Part shown: piece by piece, positions 36,370-45,308 of the stretch
Position numbering within the stretch: position 1 is the first letter of the stretch
Layout of the letters: the number at the start of each line of letters is the position of its first letter
Assembly: GCA_039970095.1 (NCBI GenBank)
Contig: JBDVMP010000072.1
Location: forward strand, 12,790-76,789
Length of the DNA stretch: 64,000 nucleotides
Direction of reading: 5' to 3'
Source of the DNA: JAMZMI01 sp039970095
GTDB taxonomy: Bacteria; Bacteroidota; Bacteroidia; Cytophagales; Cyclobacteriaceae
The notes under the pieces: generated by a model
Told to the model about the DNA's origin: nothing
The model's input: only the letters and a program-made list of their open reading frames with translations
Database searches by the model: none
Position numbers and translations under genes: made by a program

Positions 36370-37970
36370 AAATTAAGAAGCTATGGGTGTCGGAGTATAA
36401 GAATCTAAAGAATTTAGAATTCGAATTCAAGGACGGCAAACTGATCTCACTACTCGTTGGTCAAAATGGCTTTGGTAAATCAAATTTGATCGAGATTCTT
36501 ACGATGATATTTCGATCACTTTTTGAGCATACGAGCCTAAAAAAAGCTAAAGAGTGGTCTGAAGAGAACAATATGCTTGAGTATGAAATCGAATATAGTT
36601 GTAAGCGAAAACATCTTAAGATATCAGGTAAATACCAAAGCTTCGAAATAGAACAAAAGACAGAAGAAAGCTTTACTAAGTTAAATTTCACTGAGTTCTC
36701 AAAAAGTAGAAAAGAATACCTTCCGGATTACATCTTAGGCTACTACTCGGGCAATAGTCCCCGTTTGAAAAACCTAATTGAAGATATTGAAAAGGATGAA
36801 AAGAGTAAACTCAAGCAAGATCAACAGAGGGAAGGAAAGCTCAACCCTTCTTTACGTCCATTCATTTTTACTCAAGTTCATCACTCTGAAATAATCTTGT
36901 TCACCTTAGTCCTTTTTCTAAAAGACTCACGCTATCAAAAGTTTATTAATTCTCTCCTGAGGAATTACATCAATCTGGATTACGTTCATGATTTTCTCAT
37001 TGAATTTAATAATCCAGATTGGCCATTGAAAATTGGTAAAAACAACTACTCAATGGAGTATTTGTATGCCAACTTATATGATTCAGTAGAATACCCTTTC
37101 TGGCATTTAAAAGGAAAGATCAATGAGCTTTTAAATTTTCTGAATGATTATAACATAGGTGATCCCAACTATCTGGTTGCTGAAAAAAGCGAAGAAATAA
37201 GTGAATTAAAAGACGATGTAAAGGAGCTGCTCCAGTTTGATAATCCCAACGTAGAGAAAATTCTTACGGAAATCAAAGATCGATATGAAACTCCTAAAGA
37301 CTTTTTTGATGCAATTGATGCATGTGAAATTGTAGGGATCATTCACCGCATTGAGACTGAAGTGTTGAAGACCAATGGGACTAATCCTATTGATTTTTAT
37401 AATCTGAGCGAAGGAGAACAACAGCTGATAACAACCATTGGCTTAATTATCATCTTTTCAGAATACGATACTTTGTTCCTATTCGATGAGCCGGACACAC
37501 ATCTAAACCCGAAATGGCAAAGACACTACATTGACATGATTAAAGAATTTATGCCAGCAGATCATGCAGCTAATAGTCATCTGATTATTGCCACTCATAG
37601 CCCTCTCTTAGTACAGGCTGCTGATGAAAATTCAGACTTATTTTTATTTAGGTTATCAGATAATCAGGAGAAAATAATTGTGGATTATCATGATACAAGG
37701 GTACCAAATTGGAGAGTCGATCATGTCTTGTTGAGTAAATATTTTGATTTAACCAGTACAAGACCGAATAGAATTGATCCATTTATTGAAGAAAGGAAGA
37801 AAATTATAGCAAAGAAAAAGTTGACAAAAAAAGACCTGAAATTCTTGGAAGAAAGTAAAAATGAGATTGGGTATTTGCCAACTGGCGAAACAATAGAAGA
37901 ATTACTAGATAAAGTCTTATTACGAGAAACTGCTGATACTTTAAGAAACAATCGTAATGATTCGAATTGA
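36366..37970 (+). CDS. AAA/ABC-type ATPase, PtuA-like (Septu-type)
   Basis: 534 aa. Walker A GQNGFGKS at residues 32-39, an ABC-like signature LSEGEQQL, Walker B LFLFDEPDTHLNPKW and the H-loop IATHSPLL: the OLD/RecF-like ATPase layout found in phage-defence ATPases. A long helical insert lies between. It overlaps hsdS by 4 bases and the next gene by 14 bases. With the adjacent HNH protein it has the PtuA-PtuB arrangement of Septu systems or of retron Ec78 effectors. No reverse transcriptase is present. Confidence 0.85.
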   Translation: MKIKKLWVSEYKNLKNLEFEFKDGKLISLLVGQNGFGKSNLIEILTMIFRSLFEHTSLKKAKEWSEENNMLEYEIEYSCKRKHLKISGKYQSFEIEQKTEESFTKLNFTEFSKSRKEYLPDYILGYYSGNSPRLKNLIEDIEKDEKSKLKQDQQREGKLNPSLRPFIFTQVHHSEIILFTLVLFLKDSRYQKFINSLLRNYINLDYVHDFLIEFNNPDWPLKIGKNNYSMEYLYANLYDSVEYPFWHLKGKINELLNFLNDYNIGDPNYLVAEKSEEISELKDDVKELLQFDNPNVEKILTEIKDRYETPKDFFDAIDACEIVGIIHRIETEVLKTNGTNPIDFYNLSEGEQQLITTIGLIIIFSEYDTLFLFDEPDTHLNPKWQRHYIDMIKEFMPADHAANSHLIIATHSPLLVQAADENSDLFLFRLSDNQEKIIVDYHDTRVPNWRVDHVLLSKYFDLTSTRPNRIDPFIEERKKIIAKKKLTKKDLKFLEESKNEIGYLPTGETIEELLDKVLLRETADTLRNNRNDSN

Positions 37971-38745
37971 TAAAAGTGGTGTACAAATACCAGACGACTT
38001 ACAAATATCTGGTCAAGCTTTGAAGCTAGAGATGCAAAGAGCATATGATGCTAACCCCAATAATTATCAAGCTCAATCTCCTGATGACCCGGCTAATAAG
38101 TTTGAATTTGATTCGAAAGTATCTGGTTCAAATGAAGTCAAAGCTGAACTTATTTATGTTCAAAATGGAAAGTGCTGCTTTTGTGAGGCGAAAATGAGAC
38201 ATGTTTCCGATGGAGACGTAGAGCACTTTAGACCTAAAGGAAGATGGAAACAAGTAAATGGAACACCGATAAATTATCCAGGATACTATTGGAAGGCATA
38301 TGACTGGGATAATTTGTTTTTAGCTTGTCAACGTTGCAATGAAAGAGAGAAGCAAGACTTGTTTCCTTTGGAAATTAATTCTATTAGGGCATCAAATCAT
38401 AATGTTGATTTGAGTCAGGAAAATCCAATGTTTTTAGACCCTCAGAATGACAACCCGGAAGATCATATTGAATTTAACGATCAATACGTTCGAGGCAAAT
38501 CGGATAGAGGAAGAACAACTATTACAGAGTTAGGATTAGATAGGTCAGATTTGGATGCAAGGAGGGAAGAGAAATTAGATGACATAAGAGCACTAGAGGA
38601 TTCGATGCTGTCTTCAATTGGTCTTCCAAATGAAGAAAGAAACAGAGAAAATTTCTTAAGAAGACTGAGTCATTATGTATCAGGAGAAGGTGAATACTCA
38701 AACATGTTTAAATCTAATTTTAGTCAATATTTAAATCAGCTTTGA
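37957..38745 (+). CDS. HNH endonuclease, PtuB-like (TIGR02646 type)
   Basis: 262 aa. Zinc ligands CCFC (residues 73-76) and C124/C127, with EHFRPKG (Glu89, His90) and CQRCN in the HNH frame; the wording EHFRPKG...YYWKAYDWDNLFLACQRCN is characteristic of the TIGR02646/PtuB group. As the partner of the ATPase it would cut DNA or RNA when the pair is triggered by infection. Overlaps the ATPase by 14 bases. Confidence 0.9.
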   Translation: MIRIDKSGVQIPDDLQISGQALKLEMQRAYDANPNNYQAQSPDDPANKFEFDSKVSGSNEVKAELIYVQNGKCCFCEAKMRHVSDGDVEHFRPKGRWKQVNGTPINYPGYYWKAYDWDNLFLACQRCNEREKQDLFPLEINSIRASNHNVDLSQENPMFLDPQNDNPEDHIEFNDQYVRGKSDRGRTTITELGLDRSDLDARREEKLDDIRALEDSMLSSIGLPNEERNRENFLRRLSHYVSGEGEYSNMFKSNFSQYLNQL

Positions 38746-38747
38746 CA

Positions 38748-39665
38748 ATGGACTTATACAAACTCAATAAAGCCAAACTCGAAGAAATCAAGAACGTCCC
38801 GTTCAAACTAGAAAAGGAAATTCAATCGCTCGTTGAAGAGAATCTTGAAGTTCTGTTTGGACTAGAATTTGTCAAAAGTGAATTTCAGTTAAATGGCTTA
38901 AGAATTGACTCACTTGGGTTTGATCAACAATCCAAATCCTTCGTAATTATTGAGTACAAAAAAGGTAAGAGCTATTCAGTTATAGATCAAGGTTATTCCT
39001 ACCTGTCTTTGCTTTTGAACAATAAGGCAGATTTCATTCTAGAATATCTAGAGCGGACAAGTAAGTCTCTAAAGAAGGATGATGTAGACTGGAGCCAGTC
39101 CCGTGTCATTTTCATATCTCCTCAGTTTACCACTTATCAAAAGCAAAGTATCGACTTCAAGGATTTGCCATTTGAGCTATGGGAAATCAAGCGGTATTCC
39201 AATGATACGATTGCCTTGAATCAACACAAATCCACGAGTCAGGAAAGTGTGAAAACGATCAGCTCTAAAGATGATAGGGCAGAGCAGGTGAGTAAAGAAA
39301 TCGTGGTTTACACGGAAGAAGATCATCTTGTAAAAGGTAAAGAAGACATCAAGGAGATTTACAAAGAACTGAGAGATAGAATCCTTGAAATAGGTAATCT
39401 TGAAATGGTTCCTGTGAAGCAGTACATTGGGTTTAAACTACAAAAGCGTGTCGTCACGGATTTAGAAATTCAAAGGAAACAATTGAAAGTAAGAATAAAC
39501 TTGAAGAAAGGCCAACTAGATGATCCAAAGGGCGTTTTTCGGGATGTTTCAGATGTTGGTCATTGGGGTATTGGAGATTATGAAGCTGCAATAGGGCCAA
39601 ATGATGATCTTGATTATTTGATGAGTTTGATTAAGCAGAGCTATACTTATCACAATAGTCAATAA
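38748..39665 (+). CDS. PD-(D/E)XK nuclease-like protein with DUF5655-like C-terminus
   Basis: 305 aa from ATG 38748, just after the HNH stop at 38745 (a TTG 6 bases earlier is possible). Residues 1 to about 160 contain the nuclease pattern: Glu29/30, Asp54 (LRIDSLGF) and E69-Y-K71 (VIIEYKKGK). The C-terminal part, from KEDIKEIYKELRDRI on, with QRKQLKVRINLKKG and IGDYEAAIG, resembles DUF5655. Such proteins occur near restriction systems; a sensor or nuclease role is likely but unproven. Confidence 0.75.
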   Translation: MDLYKLNKAKLEEIKNVPFKLEKEIQSLVEENLEVLFGLEFVKSEFQLNGLRIDSLGFDQQSKSFVIIEYKKGKSYSVIDQGYSYLSLLLNNKADFILEYLERTSKSLKKDDVDWSQSRVIFISPQFTTYQKQSIDFKDLPFELWEIKRYSNDTIALNQHKSTSQESVKTISSKDDRAEQVSKEIVVYTEEDHLVKGKEDIKEIYKELRDRILEIGNLEMVPVKQYIGFKLQKRVVTDLEIQRKQLKVRINLKKGQLDDPKGVFRDVSDVGHWGIGDYEAAIGPNDDLDYLMSLIKQSYTYHNSQ

Positions 39666-39667
39666 CC

Positions 39668-41278
39668 ATGGAATTCTTTCATGCATCAGATCTTGAATAT
39701 TTTTCTTCTGTAATAGGTAAAAAATTTCAGAGAGGGGATCAAGCATTTGATGAAATAGGTAGAAAGCTAAAAGACGATGGAGTTTTTGCTAAAACTGCCT
39801 TTTGGGCAAAATTAATTGGGGAAGAGGGGTATGTTGCAGAAACCTCATTTTATTGGCAGATATCTGGAATAATCAGGAAATATACTTGGGGCAGAATCTA
39901 TATTCCTGGTACTGAAAATAGGCAAGTGTTTTTTACAGTAGGAGTAGGAAGTCGTCTCACTCAAGACAGAAAAACAGTGACTACTCTTGAATACAAGTTG
40001 GATTGCCGAAGAGATAAGTTGTCACAATATCAAATTAAAAACTTTGATAAATACCTCTATGATCAATTGGGAGAATATCCTTGGAGAACTATCAATGTTT
40101 CAAATCTTGAAAATTATGATTGGTCAAAACTCAAAAATGAAACATTAGATTTTATAGAAGAACATTCTGAATACTATGAGGATTGCATCAATATCATATG
40201 GCCAAATGGTGTTGGAGTTACACCGAAAATTGCTCGAATATGTTGGAATAAGTATCAATGGAAAAAACCGTCTGGACCTGATGGAAAAAGTACAAGCACA
40301 GCAGATTCATTTGAAAAGGAAAAAGGGCACGGCTATGAAGAATGGCTTCTGGATACAGATAAGCAATTAGACGGCTATCACTATGGGTTTATTCAGGCAT
40401 TCAACAAAGGAAAGCACGAAGGAAAAGCCTATGATGTTCAATTGTATTCCCTTTTCAACGACATTGAATCAAAAGAGAATAGGTTCTATTGGATAGCCCA
40501 CATACCTACTTTAGAAGTGCTCACAATTGAGCAGATGGATTACGCTCTAAATAAATACAAGCAAAATGGATGGTATGACGAAATGCTTGGGCAATTAAAG
40601 GATATTAGAGTTGATCAATTCAATTTCGATCCAATACCAGAAGAATATATCTTCAACGTCAGATTCAAAGTTCAATCAGGTCATTATACTATATATGATC
40701 CTCCAGTAGAAATTGAATATCCAAATGCAGAGATAGGAGGGAACAGACATTATGTGCTTTTGGACAAACCGGCTGGTTCTTCTATTGATATTGCTAGAAT
40801 TGGAAAATATAGGTTTAAAGAGGGTCATAATCCAACCAAAAAAGGTAGAACCTCAGCTATCTATAAAGGCAGAACCGGACAAAAACTATTGCTCCATGAG
40901 GAAATCAAGGAGAATATTTTTAATCAGCTTAATACTGAATATTTAGGAACGCCAATTAAAGTAGGAACAGAAAACCCGACTGGTTTTGGGAAACAAATAG
41001 ACTTGGTCATTTCAGATCCGGAGAAAGGTGATACGTTCTATGAAATAAAAACTGCATCGAGTGCATTAGCTTGTATCAGAGAGGCAATGGGACAGATAAT
41101 AGAGTATTGCTATTATCCTGATTCTCAAAATGCTAAAAGACTGGTTATTGTGTCTCCAAATAAGTTGAGTGCTTCTGATGAGCTATACATATCTCATATA
41201 AGACATAGTCTTGGCATTGAGCTTTATTATCAGAGGTACTCGATACAGAACGAGGTTTTAGAAGAAAAAATACTCTAA
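39668..41278 (+). CDS. Large protein with C-terminal PD-(D/E)XK nuclease domain
   Basis: 536 aa, starting 2 bases after the DUF5655-like gene stop. The first 350 residues are of unknown fold, with Trp- and Tyr-rich blocks (GHGYEEWLLDTDKQLDGYHYGF) that recall DNA-reading modules near restriction genes. The C-terminal domain has Asp445 (GKQIDLVISD) and E459-I-K461 (FYEIKTAS), the PD-(D/E)XK arrangement. It may recognise a modified or unusual DNA and cut it. Function inferred. Confidence 0.65.
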   Translation: MEFFHASDLEYFSSVIGKKFQRGDQAFDEIGRKLKDDGVFAKTAFWAKLIGEEGYVAETSFYWQISGIIRKYTWGRIYIPGTENRQVFFTVGVGSRLTQDRKTVTTLEYKLDCRRDKLSQYQIKNFDKYLYDQLGEYPWRTINVSNLENYDWSKLKNETLDFIEEHSEYYEDCINIIWPNGVGVTPKIARICWNKYQWKKPSGPDGKSTSTADSFEKEKGHGYEEWLLDTDKQLDGYHYGFIQAFNKGKHEGKAYDVQLYSLFNDIESKENRFYWIAHIPTLEVLTIEQMDYALNKYKQNGWYDEMLGQLKDIRVDQFNFDPIPEEYIFNVRFKVQSGHYTIYDPPVEIEYPNAEIGGNRHYVLLDKPAGSSIDIARIGKYRFKEGHNPTKKGRTSAIYKGRTGQKLLLHEEIKENIFNQLNTEYLGTPIKVGTENPTGFGKQIDLVISDPEKGDTFYEIKTASSALACIREAMGQIIEYCYYPDSQNAKRLVIVSPNKLSASDELYISHIRHSLGIELYYQRYSIQNEVLEEKIL

Positions 41279-41279
41279 G

Positions 41280-42134
41280 ATGAATTGCATATTTTGTAAG
41301 CAAAATGCTAGTAATTCTAAGAGTGTAGAACATGTAATTCCCGAATCACTCGGTAGCAAGAAACTTGTTCTTCCTAAAGGAATAGTTTGTGATAAGTGCA
41401 ACAACTACTTCGCACGTAAGATTGAAAAACCACTTCTGGATCATGACTCGTTTAGAAACATCAGAGCTTGGTATCAAGTACCTACGAAGAAAGGTAAATA
41501 CCCTTCGGTTAAGGGTGAAATACGGGGAACAGGAGTGGAGATTAATATTAAACGTAATTCTGAAAATAAACTTGATATTAATTCTGAGAAACAGAAAGAT
41601 AAGAGTGAAGTATCAAGTTTCGATATCTCTAAAAATCCATTGATCTTTAAATTAGAGATCGATCCTCCTAAAAAATTAATGTCAAGATTCATGGCAAAAA
41701 TGGCACTAGAATTTGTGGCATTTCGAGGACATAAGGATAAATCAAGTTTTGAGAAGACCATTACTGATCCATACTTTGATTATTTAAGAGAGTATGCACG
41801 GTATGGAATGATCACTAAGAATTGGCCAATATCCAGTCGAGTAGTGTTTCCAATTGAGACTCAAATGAGACATCCCGAAACGAATGAATGGGTACATGCC
41901 GGTTTTGGTTATGATACTTTCATGAATAGTAAACGTGAAACCTATTTCTGTTTTTTGCTTTATGGAGTTGAGTTTGTGATAAATATGGGAGGGCCTTCTG
42001 TTAAAGGATATGAATTATGGTTGGAAGAAAATAACCACATTAGTCCAATGGTAGAGCGTGTTGGAGCTCGTTTAGCTACAAAGACCATTAATGGCAAAGA
42101 GAAACATTTTCTTGAGGGAGATTTTAAAGTATGA
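41280..42134 (+). CDS. HNH endonuclease family protein
   Basis: 284 aa, beginning one base after the upstream stop. The N-terminal HNH_5-like zinc motif is C3-x2-C6, E17-H18 (SVEHVIPESLG) and C37-D-K-C40-N41, followed by NYFARKIEKPLL. The rest is a domain of unknown fold. It may be the last nuclease of the defence operon. The next gene converges on it 110 bases downstream. Confidence 0.85.
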   Translation: MNCIFCKQNASNSKSVEHVIPESLGSKKLVLPKGIVCDKCNNYFARKIEKPLLDHDSFRNIRAWYQVPTKKGKYPSVKGEIRGTGVEINIKRNSENKLDINSEKQKDKSEVSSFDISKNPLIFKLEIDPPKKLMSRFMAKMALEFVAFRGHKDKSSFEKTITDPYFDYLREYARYGMITKNWPISSRVVFPIETQMRHPETNEWVHAGFGYDTFMNSKRETYFCFLLYGVEFVINMGGPSVKGYELWLEENNHISPMVERVGARLATKTINGKEKHFLEGDFKV

Positions 42135-42244
42135 GATGGAGTGAAATTCGATTTAAGGGCTCTGTAATGAAGCTCTTCTTCTTAGTGTAATATCATTCTA
42201 CTAAAAATAGCATCACTGACTTGTATCTGAATAATTCTCCGAAA

Positions 42245-43366
42245 CTAACCTAACGGCTCCAATTCAGACAATTCCTTATGCATAGTCAAAAACTGGGAGG
42301 CCAAAAAAGCTAGAAACTCTAGAGTAGGAGTGGCATGAGGCTCAATCATATTAATGAAAGCTTCAATATGATCAGCTAAACTCAAGATAAAATTCTTTAG
42401 CTTCTCAATGAAAGCCAAAACCTGATCTTTAATATTATTGACTAATTCGATTCCTTTTGCTCGCGCGGTATCGTTTATGGCCACAATGGATATCCCAATC
42501 GATCCCAAGACTATCCAAACCCATGCAGGTATTTGGGAGAGCGTATCTATGGTTGCTGAAGCAAAAAACTTAACAACATCAACAAGTATTAGTATTGATT
42601 CCCAGACTATATGAGCTATAGACGTAAGAATGTATCCAAATAGATGAATAGCAGCTCCGCCTACAGCGAATGCCATTACTCCAGATTGATAATTGGTTAT
42701 TATTCTATCAGTATCTCCAAATTTCCAAACTTTTCGTTCTCCTTGCTTAAGAAAAACCTGATCAAATGATAAGATCCCGTGACTTTGAACTTCAAAAGCT
42801 AATGCCAAGTAGGGAATATCATCTGGATCCGTATCTCTAATTAATTGACTGGCTTTTTTCCATTCATTAATCCATTGGGCGTCTTTGATTGTTATGTTTG
42901 AAAGTAATATTCCAGCATATTTAAATGCTAACTCTTGATCTTCATGTTTTAGAACAGAAAGAATCTTATCATTTAACTCTTCCTGTAATTTCGGAGGTGC
43001 AAAAATCTGGACTGATTTAGAACTTAAAAGCTTGAACAGAAAGCTTTTTTCTATATCACCTTTTTTGTTAAGTGTGCCTTTGATTTGACCAAAGATAAAA
43101 TTGTTATCTATAACTAGCTTGAATCGAAAGTTCAACAACTGATTAAGGAAATCATATTCTATATTCATTTTATCCTTGATCTCATTAATGAAATCAAAAC
43201 CTACTTCTTTTATGAACTGCTTCCATGATTCAATGAAATCTGGATTTTTTTGCTCAAAACGTTTTTTTACATCGAAAATTGATTCGTAGGATTCTCCGAA
43301 TTGTTCCATTGCGATAATGTGGTTAAGTGGTGAACATATTTCCTTTGGGACCAAAAAGTATGCCAC
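42245..43366 (-). CDS. PIN-like domain fused to membrane segments
   Basis: 373 aa from GTG 43366; ATG 43309 would remove 19 residues. Residues about 82-205 follow the PIN ribonuclease order: Asp87 (LVIDNNFIFG), Glu129/130 (KLQEELND), Asp182/183 (TDPDDIPYLALAF) and Asp202 (HGILSFDQVF). Residues about 226-300 are hydrophobic, giving two or three membrane helices, followed by an amphipathic tail. A membrane-tethered RNase toxin or effector is plausible. No antitoxin gene is recognisable next to it. Confidence 0.6.
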   Translation of the reverse strand: MAYFLVPKEICSPLNHIIAMEQFGESYESIFDVKKRFEQKNPDFIESWKQFIKEVGFDFINEIKDKMNIEYDFLNQLLNFRFKLVIDNNFIFGQIKGTLNKKGDIEKSFLFKLLSSKSVQIFAPPKLQEELNDKILSVLKHEDQELAFKYAGILLSNITIKDAQWINEWKKASQLIRDTDPDDIPYLALAFEVQSHGILSFDQVFLKQGERKVWKFGDTDRIITNYQSGVMAFAVGGAAIHLFGYILTSIAHIVWESILILVDVVKFFASATIDTLSQIPAWVWIVLGSIGISIVAINDTARAKGIELVNNIKDQVLAFIEKLKNFILSLADHIEAFINMIEPHATPTLEFLAFLASQFLTMHKELSELEPLG

Positions 43367-43395
43367 TTAATGTTTTGAGTAAAATGTTACGTTTA

Positions 43396-43427
43396 TTGAT
43401 ATGATTCCATATAATATATGTTATCAA
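43396..43427 (+). promoter_or_regulatory. Possible resolvase binding subsite
   Basis: TTGATA (43396-43401) faces TATCAA (43422-43427) across 20 AT-rich bases, 96 bases upstream of the serine resolvase gene. Length and symmetry suit a subsite of a res site, which normally lies next to its resolvase gene. Only one clear subsite was found. Confidence 0.35.
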
Positions 43428-43522
43428 AAAAATACTGTTATTCACTTTGGTTGCAATGATTAATCAAGAGCCATTTTTCTTTGAAATAATATTATCTTAC
43501 TAGCTTATGTTTGAATGATAAC

Positions 43523-44134
43523 ATGAGAGCAATTCTTTATACAAGGGTTTCCACACAGGACCAGTCAACAACCAGGCAAGTTCATGAAATGAAGAGTTTG
43601 AGTGACTTTGATATTGTAAAAGTCTTCTCAGAAAAGATTTCAGGCTTCACTGTATCGGTACAGGATCGACCAGTACTTCAGAAGGCTCTAGCATATATTG
43701 AAAAAAATGCTATTCAGTGTTTGATGGTTTCTGAAGTGTCCCGGTTAGGTCGAAATACCCACGATGTACTTAACCTTATAGAATTACTGAAGCAGAAGGG
43801 AGTGGGGATCTATATCCATAATCTGGGGACTACTATCAATCGGTCCAATTCGACTTCAGATATATTTACTAAATTAATAGTGACAATAATGGCTGACTTA
43901 GCAAGATTAGAAAGTGAGCAAATGAGTTATAGGATCAAATCAGGAATCAGGTCAAGAAAGGCCAAAGGCTTAACAACTGGCCGAAAGATTGGATCAAGAG
44001 AATCTTCAGAAAGGTTTTTGGGGAAACACCCAGATATTATCAAGTATATAGGAAAAGGTTACTCATCAAGGGAGATACAGAAGCTTTGTAAATGCTCACC
44101 GAATACGATTATTAAGGTTAGAAAATTACTTTAA
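43523..44134 (+). CDS. Serine recombinase (resolvase/invertase family)
   Basis: 203 aa from ATG 43523; a TTG 12 bases upstream is also in frame. Catalytic Ser in YTRVSTQDQ with its Arg, DRPVLQKALAYI, and SEVSRLGRNTHDVL carrying the Arg pair; the E helix is TIMADLARLESEQMSYRIKSG and a C-terminal HTH follows (YSSREIQKLCKCSPNTIIKV). All catalytic residues are present, so it should be active. Likely resolves transposon cointegrates, as TniR does in Tn5053-type elements. Confidence 0.95.
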   Translation: MRAILYTRVSTQDQSTTRQVHEMKSLSDFDIVKVFSEKISGFTVSVQDRPVLQKALAYIEKNAIQCLMVSEVSRLGRNTHDVLNLIELLKQKGVGIYIHNLGTTINRSNSTSDIFTKLIVTIMADLARLESEQMSYRIKSGIRSRKAKGLTTGRKIGSRESSERFLGKHPDIIKYIGKGYSSREIQKLCKCSPNTIIKVRKLL

Positions 44135-44140
44135 GCAAGC

Positions 44141-44788
44141 ATGATAAATCCAGAACAAAATGATCCATATTTTGAAAAACTGAAACAAAGTTTACGGTTG
44201 ATTAAATCAGGAGAAAAGGTACGAATTCTCGATAAAGAACGTGCCTGTTATTATATGATAAATCAAGAATTTCATGTCAAATTCCGAGGGGTTGAGTTCA
44301 AGTTGGATGCATTATACTGTGATGAATTTTGTAGATCTAAGTTTATTATAGATTTTCAAAATTACGATATCACATTTTTAATACAGGTATTAGAACATGC
44401 GCTTGAAGAATACAATGTTGTTATGTATATGTATGTTGTTGATTTTTTGGCTAAATATGACAAGGAATTACTAGAATATATTTTTAAAAATTTTGTAACA
44501 CACTTTGTTTCAGTACCAAGGCTGCTCATTCCCCAGGAAGGAATGCTGATTTCAAAAAGGAAACCTCCTATTGTAAACACAACTGAATTGAATAGAACGA
44601 GAATTGCAGAAAATGTTAGAAAAATCCGTGAGTTAAAAGGATTGAGACAGGAAGACCTTGCTAAGGACGCTAATGTAAGCCCAAGGTCGTTGGGCAGCCT
44701 TGAATGCGGAAGGGAAAATAAATTTTACTTCATTACATTGGAGAGTTTGGCCAATGCCTTGAAAGTGGATGTTTATCAACTTCTGTAA
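44141..44788 (+). CDS. Protein with C-terminal XRE helix-turn-helix
   Basis: 215 aa. The N-terminal 150 residues are of unknown fold (alpha/beta, with FLIQVLEHALEEYNVVMYMYVVDFLAK). The C-terminal part is an XRE HTH: RIAENVRKIRELKGLRQEDLAKDANVSPRSLGSLECG in outline, ending LESLANALKVDVYQLL. It begins 6 bases after the resolvase stop and probably regulates the transposon or its resolvase. Confidence 0.75.
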   Translation: MINPEQNDPYFEKLKQSLRLIKSGEKVRILDKERACYYMINQEFHVKFRGVEFKLDALYCDEFCRSKFIIDFQNYDITFLIQVLEHALEEYNVVMYMYVVDFLAKYDKELLEYIFKNFVTHFVSVPRLLIPQEGMLISKRKPPIVNTTELNRTRIAENVRKIRELKGLRQEDLAKDANVSPRSLGSLECGRENKFYFITLESLANALKVDVYQLL

Positions 44789-45201
44789 CGATTGAACAAT
44801 TCAGTTTTTTGAATGTTTAATAGTGCTTGATCATTGCTCTTTTTCCTTTCGACAAGCATATGCATAAATTGTAGTAGAATAAACAAGTCATTTCTTTCTA
44901 ATTGCCTGGTTTCTTTATACAGCTCATCCAAATCAGATAGTAGCTGTTCTATCAATTTCCTTTCGTCTTCTCCTTCATGATCGCCATAGAGCAACCAATC
45001 TATTGACTCATCGAACACTTTTGAAATGATAACGAATTCATCTAGAGATGGATGTTCCGTTTCCCCTTTAATATATCTCGAAATTGTAGAACGACTACAA
45101 CCAACTTTAAAAGCTAATTTAGCCTTAGTCCATCCTTTTCTGGTGAGCTTTTCATCAATCCGCTGACCGATTTCTTTGACATTGTAGATTTTGTTGCACA
45201 T
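44776..45201 (-). CDS. XRE-family repressor of the transposon
   Basis: 141 aa from ATG 45201 (MCNKIYNVKEIGQRI); TTG 45210 would add three residues lying in the operator. The HTH is AKLAFKVGCSRSTISRYIKG. The C-terminal part is helical and acidic and likely dimerises. It is divergent from the transposition genes, with an exact inverted repeat at 45202-45241 next to its start codon, so it is a likely autoregulated repressor. Its 3' end overlaps the HTH gene by 13 bases. Confidence 0.85.
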   Translation of the reverse strand: MCNKIYNVKEIGQRIDEKLTRKGWTKAKLAFKVGCSRSTISRYIKGETEHPSLDEFVIISKVFDESIDWLLYGDHEGEDERKLIEQLLSDLDELYKETRQLERNDLFILLQFMHMLVERKKSNDQALLNIQKTELFNRYRS

Positions 45202-45241
45202 CTGGAACAAATAAGGATCAATTTAGATCATTTTGTTCCAG
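45202..45241. promoter_or_regulatory. Operator: exact inverted repeat between divergent genes
   Basis: CTGGAACAAA (45202-45211) and TTTGTTCCAG (45232-45241) are exact inverse copies separated by 20 bases; the gap contains GATC twice. The left arm abuts the XRE repressor start codon and the right arm lies 68 bases before the resolvase-like gene. It suits binding by the adjacent repressor to control both directions. Confidence 0.65.
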
Positions 45242-45308
45242 CGCAGGAACATCCGCAAAAGTTTGCCGATGAAACCCAAAGTTTATTCAAGAACTTTTCC
45301 TTCTCAAT

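Noticed and set aside
36366..38745. Retron Ec78-type system
   Set aside because: The ATPase/HNH pair fits, but there is no reverse transcriptase or msr-msd region next to it.
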